Notes: generated from the letters alone by a model not told the origin. A stretch of DNA of 64,000 bases from Euborellia annulipes (GCA_023213315.1 JAKCPI010015884.1:45897-109896); one strand, 5' to 3'; shown: positions 31,852 through 42,394, counted from the first letter of the stretch. Program-made: numbers and translations.

Positions 31852-32159
31852 ATACATTGGTCTTTTTTATTTCAATTTCGTTACAACTACAATAAAATTT
31901 ATATTTGACAGGAGAGTGCGCTCCAAACATTGACAATTGAAAATTTATTTATTTAATTGATTCCTGTAACTGACTACATAATTTCAAAACATCAAAATTA
32001 TTTAAAATTCTGATAATTTGCATTTTTTTCATTTCAAAATAAAATTTTTTTAATTATTAAAACTTAAATTCTATAATCGTTTATTATAAAAATGTTCAAT
32101 ATTCCCCTCTAGCGAAAATACTAATCCAAAATTTCAATCTTTGACGTAGAAAAAAAAAG

Positions 32160-32760
32160 GCAATTTAAAACTAGATAGCCAATCAGAGAGAGAGACAGTT
32201 GACTAACGGTTATAGATTGAAACATTGATGTGCAGATTATTGGAAATTTTTGCACACATAACACAACCTCCGCGGTATGTTTTTTTGCAAATTGAGAGAG
32301 AGAAAGGGTCGTTTTGGATTTATTAATTGTGCAAATATTAACAAAAGCAACATCTGTGCCTGAGCCTCACCCACCCACCCAACCGATCAACCATTGATAT
32401 GCTAATATATACACAGTAAATATTGCTTTGCCGTGATTTTTAAATATATAACTTAATATTTGTTTGTTTGACGGAATACCAATCATTATGGATGCAAATA
32501 TGGACGACTTTATTCAATCGCACACAAACAATGAAATGTGACGATGCTCTGTGGCCATCATCTCATCTCTCGGCCGGGCATATATTGGAAATGATAACAC
32601 TGACAATTGCGTTAGTGACGCCAATGGGGAGAAAGAGAAACGGTGTTTGCCCCTCGGACAGCCCTGATATTGACTAGGCTATTAGTGCTGGATCAACTGT
32701 TTAATATTAATGCTGTATCTAATTAAAGTCTTCATTCAGCGAGGAGAGAGAGAGAGAGGA
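32160..32760. other. Repeat-free island, candidate regulatory
   Basis: About 600 bp of unrepeated sequence, the longest such block in the window, flanked by GA tracts (32187-32202, 32290-32305, 32743-32757). Contains TTTGCATA-like, TAATTA-like and CCAAT-like strings ('gatagccaatcagagaga', 'gtatctaattaaagtcttc', 'gatatgctaatatataca'). One 69-codon frame (32468-32677) has no recognisable domain. More like a conserved non-coding block than an exon; inference. Confidence 0.35.
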
Positions 32761-32884
32761 ACGATACAATGTATATACATATACATTCACATATACCAAT
32801 TCCATTAAAAGAATAACCATTTTCTGAATTTAAGCTGACCTAATTTTTTTTTCTTTAATGATTAGTTCAATGATCTAGAACAGA

Positions 32885-32945
32885 GGTGTCCAAACTACGG
32901 CCCGCGGGCTAACCCGCCAAACAGATAATTTTATCGGGCCCGCGG
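32885..32945 (+). mobile_element. hAT-like end CAGAGGTGTCCAAACTACGG
   Basis: 'CAGAGGTGTCCAAACTACGG' followed by 'cccgcgggc' is the classic outer end of widespread animal hAT elements. No matching right end and octamer were seen downstream, perhaps because a second hAT element landed at 33081. Confidence 0.55.
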
Positions 32946-33080
32946 ATGTTTTTGATTTTTTAAGTGAAAAATTGAAAAAAAAAAAAAAAAAAAAAATGAA
33001 AAATTATAAATAATTTCAATAAAAAAAGGCTTTTTAAATTTATTAAGCCGGGGGGCCTGGCAACGGAGAAGAGCAACAGT

Positions 33081-33330
33081 CAGGGGCGGATTAAAGGGGG
33101 GGGGCGGTGGGGGCGATCGCGAGAAGAAATTCAAAAAGTTATAAAAACTAGTAATCTAAAGAAATTATGATTTCCGCTCTTTAATTTCAATTGAATTTGT
33201 TACCAATCAATTTAAATAAATAGGAAAGGGGTCTAAATGACCATAGATGCCGACAGTCCTTAAATAAAAAAAAATAAAAATTAAAAAAAAAACCGCCCCC
33301 TCCCGACAAAATTGCTTTAATCCGCCCCTG
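33081..33330. mobile_element. hAT-like miniature element, 250 bp
   Basis: Perfect inverted ends CAGGGGCGGATTAAAG and CTTTAATCCGCCCCTG, and a perfect 8-bp duplication gcaacagt (33073-33080, 33331-33338). It carries an S2 SINE fragment inside (33186-33282: 'gttaccaatcaatttaaata', 'tctaaatgaccatagatgcc'). Confidence 0.9.
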
Positions 33331-33344
33331 GCAACAGTCACCCC

Positions 33345-33400
33345 AATCGTTGCGGTTAAGTAATGCCAAGCACGGCGAAAGCTCGGGATTGGTGACCCCC
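33345..33400 (+). repeat. Repeat G, plus copy
   Basis: 'cgttgcggttaagtaatgcc' and 'cgaaagctcgggattggtga' then CCCC. Shares both blocks with 22895-22990 (reverse). TGGTGACCCC is a candidate retroelement primer site. Confidence 0.45.
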
Positions 33401-33419
33401 TATAACAATATCATGATAA

Positions 33420-33740
33420 AGGGATATTGATTATTAAGCAATTGGATATCAATTGAAATAAATAAATATATCTGAATAAATATTTATCATAATTTTTAAA
33501 TAAATATAATTTATTTCATTTGAATTGGATACCAATCAAATGAAATAATAGGGACGGGGTCTAAATGGCCTCAGATACAGAAAAATAAATTTAAAAGAAA
33601 AGACATCCCTATTTATTTCAAATGATTGGCAACCAATTCAATAGAGATAAATTTGTTCAGCTTGGAATGAGAGCAACCCTGGACCCTAGGCACGAAACAG
33701 CCAAAGTCATCTATCTCTCTGTGCCACAATCACGAGAAAA
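33420..33740. mobile_element. Inverted pair of S2-like SINE fragments
   Basis: Plus copy at about 33515-33600 ('gaattggataccaatcaaat', 'ggggtctaaatggcctcaga') and minus copy at about 33605-33735, whose minus strand shows 'gattgtggcacagagagata' and a B-box-like 'gtccagggttgctctca'. The A/T stretches between them can pair. Confidence 0.5.
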
Positions 33741-34025
33741 AAATTTAATATTTTGAAAAATAAATTAATTAATTCATACTGTAATTTAATGATTAAATTG
33801 TTTTATAAAATATTTTAAAATATTTAATGAATTTATAATAATGTATGTAAGGTATGATTTGAAAAATTTAATCTCAAAAAAAAATTGTTTCTTGTTTTTA
33901 GTCTAAAGAACAATTTTGATTTTAATATAAAATATGTTATTAATATCATATGATTGTGTAGATTTCGATCATTTCCTATTGGAACTTCAAACATTAATCT
34001 CTCTGTTGTAGTAAATCTTACTTGT

Positions 34026-34517
34026 TAGACTGAATGCACACCGATTGAGCAAAACGCTCTTGGACAAAACGTTTTGACCAAGAGCAAATGCCAACGGACA
34101 CCGATTAGGTAAAATGTTTTGTCATTCAATAAAATGTTTTTCCATTGGACAAAATGTTTTGCCACTGAGCATTTTTGCCTAATCGGCCTGCGTTGGCATT
34201 GGACAAAATTTTTTGTCATTGAGCGTTTTTGCTCAATGGTCGAACATTTTGTCCAATGCCAACGCAATCCGACTAGACAAAAACGCTCACTGACAAAACA
34301 TTTTTGTCTAATCGGTGTGCGTTCGCATTGTTCAGCCATTGAGCAAATACGCTCAATGACAAAACATTTTGTTCAATGATGCCGAACCATGCTCAATTGT
34401 GTTTTGTTTGCCTCCTCGGTGTGCGTTGCCCCATAGAAAAGCATTGAAAAAACTGTTCGGCACGATTAGCCAAAAACGTTTTGTCGAAAAGCTTTTTTGC
34501 TCAATCAGTGTGCCTTA
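34026..34517. mobile_element. Palindrome-rich MITE (CACACCGATTGAG ends)
   Basis: Ends: 'tgaatgcacaccgattgag' on the left and 'gctcaatcagtgtgcctta' on the right. The interior consists of alternating ATTGAGCAAAACGCTC and GGACAAAACGTTTTGTC-like palindromic units, so the sequence reads almost alike on both strands (open frames on both strands are mirror products). A shorter relative lies at 52733-52948. Flanked by TA-type positions; superfamily unknown. Confidence 0.65.
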
Positions 34518-34648
34518 TTGAAATTTGAGACGTCTACATTTAAATATTCATATATTCTTTGACTCAAGGTTAATTAATTAATGATCAAATTTATTTCGCT
34601 TTCATAATCATAATATGATGAAATATTAGCAACTAACAATGAGCTTAC

Positions 34649-34904
34649 TTTTTTTTTTAAACACTCACATTTTTTTCCATTCACACTCACATTTACAAAG
34701 TCTTTTCGACAACTCAGGCTATATAAGACATTTACGATACTCATTAATTTAATACGATACAATTAGGAGGTCCAGGCATTCTTATTTAAGTCATTTGGTA
34801 TCCAAATGGCTTAAATAAAATCATCAAACTGCCTGGGATCCGAACCCGCGACCCTTGGCATAGAAGGCCAGCACGCTGCCAACTACACCAAGCCCGAGGG
34901 CAAC
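34649..34904 (-). mobile_element. S1 SINE with target duplication
   Basis: Near-perfect duplication around caaNgagcttactt (34636-34649 and 34902-34915). Minus strand: 'gggcttggtgtagttggcag' (A-box), 'cgggttcggatcccaggcag' (B-box), hairpin CATTTGGATACCAAATG, tail of TGTGAGTGTGAATG, then A-run. Confidence 0.8.
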
Positions 34905-34964
34905 GAGCTTACTTATATTTTATAAAAAGAGATTGTCGGCTTATACAAAGAAATTTCTTGATCC

Positions 34965-35375
34965 TGGGCGTGAGGGATTTTTTTCTCACCGCAATGACTC
35001 CCAGGCAACTCTACGAAGAGAGGAAGTTGCTATGACATCCCGTCCTGTGGAAAGGTCGTAAAGAAGATTCCCTCTCAGTGATGCATTCTTCGAAAGGTGT
35101 AGACAACACGCCGGTGCTGAGGGACTCCCTCCTCAAACTAGGACATCCTCCATAGCATAAAAGAGGTTGGATAAAAAAGAACCGGATAGATCCAGAAATA
35201 AGGATTAGCTAGTTAACTGGAAATGAACGCAGGAGGAGGAGTTAGAGATAGGGAATAATGTAACTTCACGAGGTGCCGGTAGATGGCTACGGCCAGAGGC
35301 CGGTTGGATATGAGGTGTGTGTCTGCGTGCATGAAAGCACCTCGGGTAAATAATCCCGATAGGAATTTCAAATAA
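34965..35375 (-). repeat. Repeat F, minus copy
   Basis: Reverse complement of 63193-63600 over about 400 bp ('gacatcccgtcctgtggaaa', 'ctctcagtgatgcattcttc', 'gcaggaggaggagttagaga', 'ccggtagatggctacggcca'). Frames are short and differ between copies, so it is not under coding constraint as far as I can see. Possibly the untranslated region of a retroelement. Confidence 0.65.
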
Positions 35376-35782
35376 TAATAATTTAAAAAGAGAAGGAAAT
35401 GTTTTCCCATAGATCCATTAATTTATTAACACAGAGATTACATAGATTTTTAATAATCATAGAATATCAATTAAAATAAGAAACTCTTTCGAAAAATATA
35501 TGGATCTTTTAGTATAATTCTTCTCCCTTTTCTTGATATTTTATTGCCTCGGGCTTAAAATAGAAAATAGAGAATAAACTAATCTCTTGAGTATGGAATA
35601 TGAATAAATATGAGGGTATATCGTATTAATTTAGATAAAATATTTAAATTAGTATTGTAGTTGTGTCTTTTGAGTCGTATCAAAGAGGAGCATCATGCAG
35701 GAGCAGAGACTGGAAGCCAATTTTTTTTTTTAAATACTTAATATTTTTAATATTTTAATATCATCATAATATAAAGAGCTAG

Positions 35783-35935
35783 GCACTGACTTCCGTTATG
35801 TTCCTATTTAACAATCTCTCTCGCCGAAGGCCACCAATCGCTAAATTCCCAAACAGTGGGCAAGAATAAATTTGATGCTTTTGCTCGCCCCTGTCAATTG
35901 GAAAAGCTGAAGGCGGACTTTGCCACTTGTTTTTT
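35783..35935 (+). mobile_element. Family D element, partial
   Basis: 'cactgacttccgttatgttc', 'aagaataaatttgatgcttt', 'tgctcgcccctgtcaattgg' and the decayed 3' module 'ggcggactttgccacttgt'. Same order as 44050-44300. Confidence 0.55.
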
Positions 35936-36249
35936 TAATAATTTAATATTTAAAGAAAAAAATTTAGCTGCCAGTTTCTGCTCCTGCAACCTCTCCTTGA
36001 TAAAATATTTAAAGTCTGACTAGTAGGCCGATCATATACCTTAGTCAAATTAAAATTTTAGGAGTTATCATTAATCTATTTTTCAGTATTAAGAATTTTA
36101 ATTATGATTGTATTTGAACAGTTTCATCGACATATTTATAATCCGTAGAGCCTTCATTACCCACTCAAGTTTTCTTCACATTCCTTTAAGTAAGAATTCT
36201 TTAAAATATTACAAGCTGTTTAAAAATTAGATTGTTCTGAGAAAATGCA

Positions 36250-36286
<37 letters not shown>
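36250..36286. repeat. (AT)n microsatellite
   Basis: About 18 AT units just upstream of a unique island. Confidence 0.9.
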
Positions 36287-36290
<4 letters not shown>

Positions 36291-36329
36291 GGTGAACTCT
36301 GTGTAATTGTATTTTAATTAACCTGTTGT

Positions 36330-36860
36330 AAATTGAGATGTCACGCTATATATAGGGGCGGCTCTGATGAAACGCCGCGATATCACGTGATAACTGACAA
36401 AGAAGACAACAAACAACAACGCAGAAGACGATTGGACATTTGCGCGGGGCAAACAGATACCGATACCCACACACAGAGAAATAACAACAACGTCGCCGAG
36501 ACGACGACCAGGACGACCAGCCAGGATAATTACATTTAATTTATTGTAATTTACGTTAATGAGATGATAATGGTATGCACGGGGCGGTGGGGAGTAGAGT
36601 GTGCGTGCGACGAGGACCTCAGGAAATTACAGCCAACATCTTAGATAAGAACCGGAACAATTAACAGAGGGCCGGAATCTTGATAAGGGGCGGAGGGGGA
36701 AGAGAGAGAGCAAAAACTTGCAAGAAGAAGAAGTTGAAGAAAAAGAGTAGTAGGGATAGAGAGGACATTTTGCGATGGTTGCAAAACATTTGAAAACTAC
36801 AATGACAACGTCTATTTTGGACATGACCCACTTGTACACAAAAACCTTCATGATTTCAAA
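36330..36860. other. Repeat-free island
   Basis: Unrepeated, GC-balanced and purine-rich stretch: 'aacgccgcgatatcacgtga', 'gccgagacgacgaccaggac', 'ttacgttaatgagatgataa', 'ggggcggtggggagtagagt'. Contains the palindrome TATCACGTGATA. A 68-codon frame at 36333-36539 is rich in R, D, T and N and has no known domain. Possibly promoter or enhancer; not provable here. Confidence 0.35.
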
Positions 36861-36923
36861 AAAAAAATAAAAATAAATTTCAATTGTTTTGTCAGAGAGT
36901 TATTTTCACAGTGATGACACTAA

Positions 36924-37399
36924 CTTATCTTTATATATATAATTCTTCTGTACGTGTGTATGTGACTGAACCCTCCTAAACGACTGAACCAATTATGATG
37001 AAATTTTCTGTGTATGTTTGTGAGAGTCCCGGACGGGTTTTGTTTCACAAATAACAATAAGTTAATGAGTAATTAACCGTTAAAATAAGAAAAAATAAAA
37101 ATTAGGAGAAAGGGTTGCCATGGTAACAAAATATAAATATTTACCCATGTTTACGATTTTTTTATTTATTTACATTTTGAATTCTAAAATATCGGCGTAA
37201 ATTTTTTGTCTGTGTACCGGCAGAGTCCCGGAAAGGATATTATTCACAAAAAATCTTAAGTTCATGAATAATTAAGCGTTAAAATAATCTCTATATATAA
37301 AAATGGAAAGGGAAAATGTATGTACCGGTATGTATATAAGTAGGCGAGCAAGGGGTCCAGGGGGCACAGCCCCCGGCTAGACGGAAAGCCCCGCCGAAG
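36924..37399 (+). mobile_element. Family C element, uninterrupted
   Basis: 'ctgaaccctcctaaacgact', 'gaaccaattatgatgaaatt', 'ggttgccatggtaacaaaat', 'cccggaaaggatattattca', then 'agtaggcgagcaaggggtcc', 'agggggcacagcccccgg' and the start of the 3' hairpin (gacggaaagccccgcc). The hairpin's second arm is lost. Wording such as 'actgaaccaattatgatgaa' is typical of arthropod non-autonomous Helitrons. Serves as the empty site for the A insertion at 23791. Confidence 0.7.
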
Positions 37400-37540
37400 T
37401 TTTTGACTCGACTTTTTGGGATCTTAGGTCATTTAGATATCGTCTAAATGGTTTATTTTATCTCTTGGGACAATAAGTGAACCCCTGACTCCTAAAACAA
37501 GAGGTGAGATATATATCTCTGCACTACACCCTAAGAAGAT
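37400..37540 (-). mobile_element. S2-like SINE, decayed
   Basis: Minus strand: 'agggtgtagtgcagagatat' (A-box region), 'aggagtcaggggttcactta' (B-box region), 'atttagacgatatctaaatg' and 'acctaagatcccaaaaagtc', following the S2 layout. Confidence 0.45.
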
Positions 37541-38514
37541 CCCTCCAAATAATCCCTAACACTCATAGGTCTTTTAAGGTCATTCATGTTGGTTTACAGA
37601 AATCCTACATTTTACTGTATTATCTACAAGTTTACAAATTAAATTTGATTAATTAAATACAGGGGATAGACAAAATAATATGAACACTAGACATATAGCC
37701 AATATTTTTTAATTAATAATATGTTGAGTCACCATTTGCTTGTAGAAATTTATACCCGTTATTTGGAGGTACTCTAGGACCCTGAGCTAACTTGGTGGAG
37801 GAAAGGGTGAGGGGGGGACAAAAACCTCAAAATTTGAGGACTTTTTTCAGTTTTGATTTTGTTTTATATCTCGTAAAATAAACATCATAGCACATACAAT
37901 GTTATAGAGTATTAAATTTGGCAGAATTCGGTTGATAAAATGAATTTGTAGACCCAATATTAACCGAGCTAAGTTCGATCAAAGTTAGTCAAAATAGAAA
38001 ATTCATTCGGCCGTATCTCTATTAATATTGGATCTACAAATTCGATTTATCAACTAAATTTTAGCAAATTTAATATTCTACAATTTTGTATTGTATTATG
38101 GTGCACAAAATATGTTTAGTTTACATGATATAAGCAAAATACTAAAAAACGTTCAAAGATATTGAGGTTTTTGCAGTTTTTTGGGAGGGGCCCCCCACAA
38201 GTTGGAAAGGGACCTTTGTCGAAAACTTAAAATAGACATCCTAATAGATAACCTGTAAAAATTTCTACAAGCTAAACCCATTAATTTGATCTATTAAATC
38301 GACCTTGATCTAAAGAATAATACATAAGTATTAGGTAAATGATAATATTAATCTAAGCTTAATATCAATGTAGGTGATTGTTTGAAAGAATTTTTTTAGC
38401 TTATTTGGCATCTTTTAAAAAATTAATGACTATTATTTTCCAATTTCATTTCTTTTCTTATTCATATACAATTCATGTACTTCTGGAATAGAATAAATTA
38501 AGATCTTTTTCAAC
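37541..38514. other. Gene-free stretch with an internal inverted repeat
   Basis: No gene. 37905-37985 ('attaaatttggcagaattcg', 'acccaatattaaccgagcta') and 37995-38100 ('cgtatctctattaatattgg', 'aatttagcaaatttaatatt') are imperfect inverted copies, so this is likely a decayed palindromic element. A G-run (gtgagggggggac) is at 37807-37819. Confidence 0.4.
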
Positions 38515-38710
38515 TAACAAGGGGACGGCCAAGTGAGTATATCACGGATTCGTTTGAAAAAAATTGAGGTGATACTTTGAGCCAAAAAAATGTTCAAGTG
38601 TTTCGGCGTTTTACTCCATAGAGCCCCGATTGGCCAAAAAAAAATAAATAAATACCGGAACAATTTTCGCGCTTTCAAGTAGTTTCTGTTTGAAATATTA
38701 CGTAATAGTC

Positions 38711-38780
38711 AGCTGTGGTTGGGCTGGTAGGGTCGCCGACTCGTAAATATGAGGTCCCGGGTTCGATCGAGGGAGTAAGC
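38711..38780 (+). repeat. tRNA-like sequence in left palindrome arm
   Basis: 'tggttgggctggtagggtcg' (A-box-like TGGTTGGGCTGG), 'ccgactcgtaaatatgaggt' (anticodon-arm-like), 'cccgggttcgatcgagggag' (B-box GGTTCGATC). Seventy bases, no intron. It lacks a good acceptor stem, so it is probably a SINE head rather than a functional tRNA. Confidence 0.5.
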
Positions 38781-38817
38781 AATTTTTTTTTTTTTTTAAT
38801 CTTTTTATGTTATCGTA

Positions 38818-39289
38818 ACAAACAATATATTTAAAACTGTTTCATATTATTTTCTTTTATTAGTTATTAAATTTTAAAATTTTTTTTCGAGTTTCATTAG
38901 TACAGACAGTATAGTGCTTCCCTCCTGAAATCCGAAAACAAAAATGTGCATGTAAAAAAATATCCTTTATAAACTGCGCTAATAGTCTTATTTGTTTTGC
39001 ATGTTATCTATATTCGCTTGACTGTACCTAATTTTTTTAATCAAATATAAGCAAATTAAATTTTTTATTAATTTCATGTAGGTATTTATTTAATTAATGG
39101 ATTATTTTATGCCTTCTTTATTTCTTCATATATTTAAATATTGTAATAAATGATATTTTCTTCAGGCATTTAAATTAAATTTTAATTTTAAGGTAATAAA
39201 TAAACTCGGAAAACAATTTTAAAAAATTTTTAAAATTTAATTACTAATAAAAGAAAATAATATTAATCAGTTTTAAATATATTGTTTGC
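38818..39289. mobile_element. MITE nested in the left palindrome arm
   Basis: 472 bp between TA dinucleotides (38816-38817, 39290-39291). Ends ACAAACAATATATTTAAAAC and complement, with inverted arms of roughly 80-95 bp and a 290-bp A/T loop. The right palindrome arm (about 40965-40975) lacks it and reads through 'tgttatcgtagggtcatt' on the minus strand, which is the empty site. Insertion therefore post-dates formation of the palindrome. Confidence 0.8.
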
Positions 39290-39841
39290 TACGGGGTCAT
39301 TCCACGTCAGTTCAACCAGGCCATTTCACCCATAATCTCAGATTTTTATGAAACTTGGTATGTTTGTTCTATATATAGAGATAAGTAACAGCACCAAATT
39401 TCAATTTTTTTATCTCACTTAGTTTTCGAGTTATGGCTCTTTAAAGTTTTGATTTTTTCACCTTGCGCGGCTTGGCTAATGCCAAACAAAATGTGACATA
39501 GAAGAGAAAATAATTTCTCATTTATTTATTTGACACCCAATCTTGATGAAATTTTTTGGTATGTTCTTTAAACAATAAGGAATTAGAAAAAAAATATATC
39601 ACGAATCTAAGTTAATCCTAAAATATAAAAAAAAATTCATATTGTTGATTTTTTTTAGTTGTGAAAACGCAAACATGCTTTAGCGCTAAAGCCAATATCT
39701 CCAAAGGGAATGAGATATTCAAGAAAATTTTTTTTCTAAATAATCTACATGAAATGGGCTTTAATTTAGTAAAATAAAATGTTTGTGTATTTTGTTCCCT
39801 CTATTTCTAAAAGTCCATTGCAAGTTTCAATATATAGTTTT

Positions 39842-40425
39842 GCATGTTAAAAAGATTTCAAGGGGAAAATGAAAATAAACATTTTAAAGAGCATCTAAAC
39901 AATAATTGATTTATGAATTTTAATAAAAATCGTTGCAGGAAATTTTGAGAAAATTGGAAAAAACTGAAAAAGTACATCAGTAAAGTACTAGTACTTTTTG
40001 GCCGATTTTGTTCAAAACCTTATTTTGAGTGTCCCGGAGGGTACCTAACTTAAATATAAAATTTCAACCTCCTAGCTCAATCCTTTCATACTTTCAATTG
40101 AATTGATTGAATTTTCGTCTGTGTTCAGTTTTAAGCAGACACACACACAGTGTCCATTTGAAATCATGAAAGAATTGAGCTAGGAGGTTGAAATTTTATA
40201 TTTAAGTTAGGTACCCTCCGGGACACTCAAAATAAGCTTTTGAACAAAATCGGCCAAAAAGTACTAGTACTTTACTGATGTACTTTTTCAGTTTTTTCCA
40301 ATTTTCTCAAAATTTGCTGCAACGATTTTTATTAAAATTCAAAAATCAATTATTTTTTTAGATGCTCTTTAAAATGTATATTTTCATTTTGCCCTTGAAA
40401 CATTTTTAACATGTAAAACTATAAA
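39842..40425. repeat. Two head-to-head family A segments at palindrome centre
   Basis: 39842-40105 (plus) and 40157-40425 (minus) are inverted copies of the family A middle part, each with AGTACTAGTACTTT and 'tcaacctcctagctcaat'. The loop between them holds the A microsatellite (cacacacacag). Confidence 0.75.
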
Positions 40426-41000
40426 TTGAAACTTGCAATGGACTTTAGAAATAGAGGGAACAAAATACACAAACATTTTATTTTACTAAATTAAAGCCCA
40501 TTTCATGTAGATTATTTAGAAAAAAAATTTTTCTTGAATATCTCATTCCCTTTTGGAGATATTGGCTTTAGCGCTAAAGCATGTTTGCGTTTTCACAACT
40601 AAAAAAAAATCAACAATATGAATTTTTTTTTATATTTTAGGATTAACTTAGATTCGTGATATATTTTTTTTTCTAATTCCTTATTGTTTAAAGAACCTAC
40701 CATAAAAATTTCATCAAGATTGGTGGTCAAATAAGCAAATGAGAAATTATTTTCTCTTCCATGTCACATTTTGTATGGCATTCTCCAAGGTGAAAAAATC
40801 AAAACTTTAAAGTGCCATAACTCGAAAACTAAGTGAGATAAAAAATTGAAATTTGGTGCTGTTACTTATCTCTATATATAGAACAAACATACCAAGTTTC
40901 ATAAAAATCTGAGATTATGGGTGAAAATTTTTTATTTTTTTGGTTGATTTGACGTGGAATGACCCTACGATAACAGAAAAAGATAAAAAAAAAAAAAATT

Positions 41001-41070
41001 GCTTACTCCCTCGATCGAACCCGGGACCTCATATTTACGAGTCGGCGACGCTACCAGCCCAACCACAGCT
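41001..41070 (-). repeat. tRNA-like sequence in right palindrome arm
   Basis: Mirror copy of 38711-38780 with one visible difference ('ggtagcgtcgccgactcg' versus 'ggtagggtcgccgactcg'). B-box GGTTCGATC is intact. Confidence 0.5.
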
Positions 41071-41265
41071 GACTATTACGTAATATTTCAAACAGAAACT
41101 ACTTGAAAGCGCGAAAATTGTTCCGGTATTTATTTATTTTTTTTGGCCAATCGGGGCTCTATGGAGTAAAACGCCGAAACACTTGAACATTTTTTTGGCT
41201 CAAAGTATCACCTCAATTTTTTTCAAACGAATCCGTGATATACTCACTTGGCCGTCCCCTTGTAA

Positions 41266-42031
41266 GCTTTTCTCTTTATCGTAAATTAGGTTGGAAGAAA
41301 GGAGAACATGGATCAACATAGAAATAGGATTAGCTAATTAGCTAGGAATAAATTTTCGACGCAACTACTAGAAATACGATTTTTTTTTAAAGTCTTTTTT
41401 GGCACCAGAAGCCATTTAGATTCCAAACATATCTATCCAAATTAATTAGAAGTCAATGTAACTTAAACAAATTTTATTTTTCAAGATTGAATGCAATCAA
41501 GATCACTATTTTTTGTTTTAAGAAAGAAAACAAATAGGATTTGAAAATTTTTAATTAATTTCCAATATTGACATCAAGATCCAACAGTGATTAGGTCGAC
41601 AAGTTCTCTTTTATAGCTTCTCTAGTTCTTAACTTATTGGAGGGAAGAAAGACAATCTGCATAAATAACTCCTCTATTCCGAGAGTGGGCACTATAATGA
41701 AGATAGATAAATAATTAGATACATTCTTACGAGGTTAAATATTCTTTTAAAATATTGTTTTACATAAATGATATGGGCGGAGTCAAAAAAAAGAGCTTCA
41801 AGGCTTTCGGCTGCCAAATATATTTTATTAAGGTGGTTCCGTGCTGACATTTCGGCTCCTTGTCTATCCATATTCAGAACTGAATATTTTCATTATAATA
41901 AGATGTATTTCTAATGATTCAGTTCTGTAAATGGCCTTGACAAGGGATCGAATCGTCAGCCTAATAAAATATATAGCCAGTATTAATAAAATATAGGGTC
42001 TATTTAGTTTTCGAAAATTTTGAAGCTCCTT
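41266..42031. other. Gene-free stretch with one hairpin element
   Basis: 41285-41350 ('ataggattagctaattagct') is a small remnant of repeat F. 41819-41980 is a hairpin of about 70-bp imperfect arms ('gctgacatttcggctccttg', 'ccatattcagaactgaat' and complements). No gene seen. Confidence 0.45.
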
Positions 42032-42390
42032 TTTTACTTTCTCTTACCCTATATGAAATATATATAGAGAGAAAGTATTGCGATCATGTCAAAAATTCGA
42101 TGTCGAGGTTTTGATGGATATACATGTTTTGAGGTCCCCTGAGTCCAAAAAAGTGGGTCCCGCAAATTGGTCTGTTTGTGTGTGGACATTTTTGACCATG
42201 AAGGAAATGAGCTAGGAAGTTGAAATTTTATTTGTTGAAATAACCTTTTAAACAAAATCGGCCAAAAAGTACTAGTACTTTACTAAAGTACTTTTTCAGT
42301 TTTTTTCGATTTTCTCAAAATTCGCTCCAAGGATTTTTTTAAAATTCATAAATCAACTATTTTTTAGATGCTCTGTAAAAAGCATATCAG
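42032..42390 (-). mobile_element. Family A element, copy with right hairpin
   Basis: 'ttactttctcttaccctata' and 'tatatagagagaaagtattg' form the right hairpin. Then 'cgatcatgtcaaaaattcga', 'tttgaggtcccctgagtcca', a short microsatellite (tgtttgtgtgtg), and AGTACTAGTACTT at 42270-42283 up to 'ttttttagatgctctgtaaa'. Confidence 0.75.
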
Positions 42391-42394
42391 TGAA

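Larger units (their letters stand above)
38518..41262. mobile_element. Giant inverted-repeat element, 2.7 kb
   Basis: Ends CAAGGGGACGGCCAAGTG and its exact complement, bounded by TAA at 38515-38517 and TAA at 41263-41265, a 3-bp duplication like that of PIF/Harbinger elements. The two arms are about 1.1 kb each once a 0.47-kb insertion in the left arm is removed, and meet at about 40105-40157 around a (CA)5 loop. Arm identity by eye is above 90%. Each arm contains, from outside in: end sequence, a tRNA-like sequence, 'ggtcattccacgtcagttca', 'agcgctaaagccaatatctc', and a family A internal segment with AGTACTAGTACTT. No ORF. A transcript would fold into a kilobase-long duplex. Confidence 0.88.

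Noticed and set aside
34025..34379. Overlapping frames on both strands rich in HWTKCFA/RPIRQKC-like repeats
   Set aside because: They are mirror translations of palindromic MITE units.
36333..36539. Possible 68-codon gene rich in R, D, T and N
   Set aside because: No homology, no splice signals and biased composition; kept only as part of a unique island.
38711..38780. Functional tRNA gene
   Set aside because: The B-box is good but the acceptor stem does not pair and the sequence is duplicated as part of a transposable palindrome, so it is a tRNA-derived repeat.
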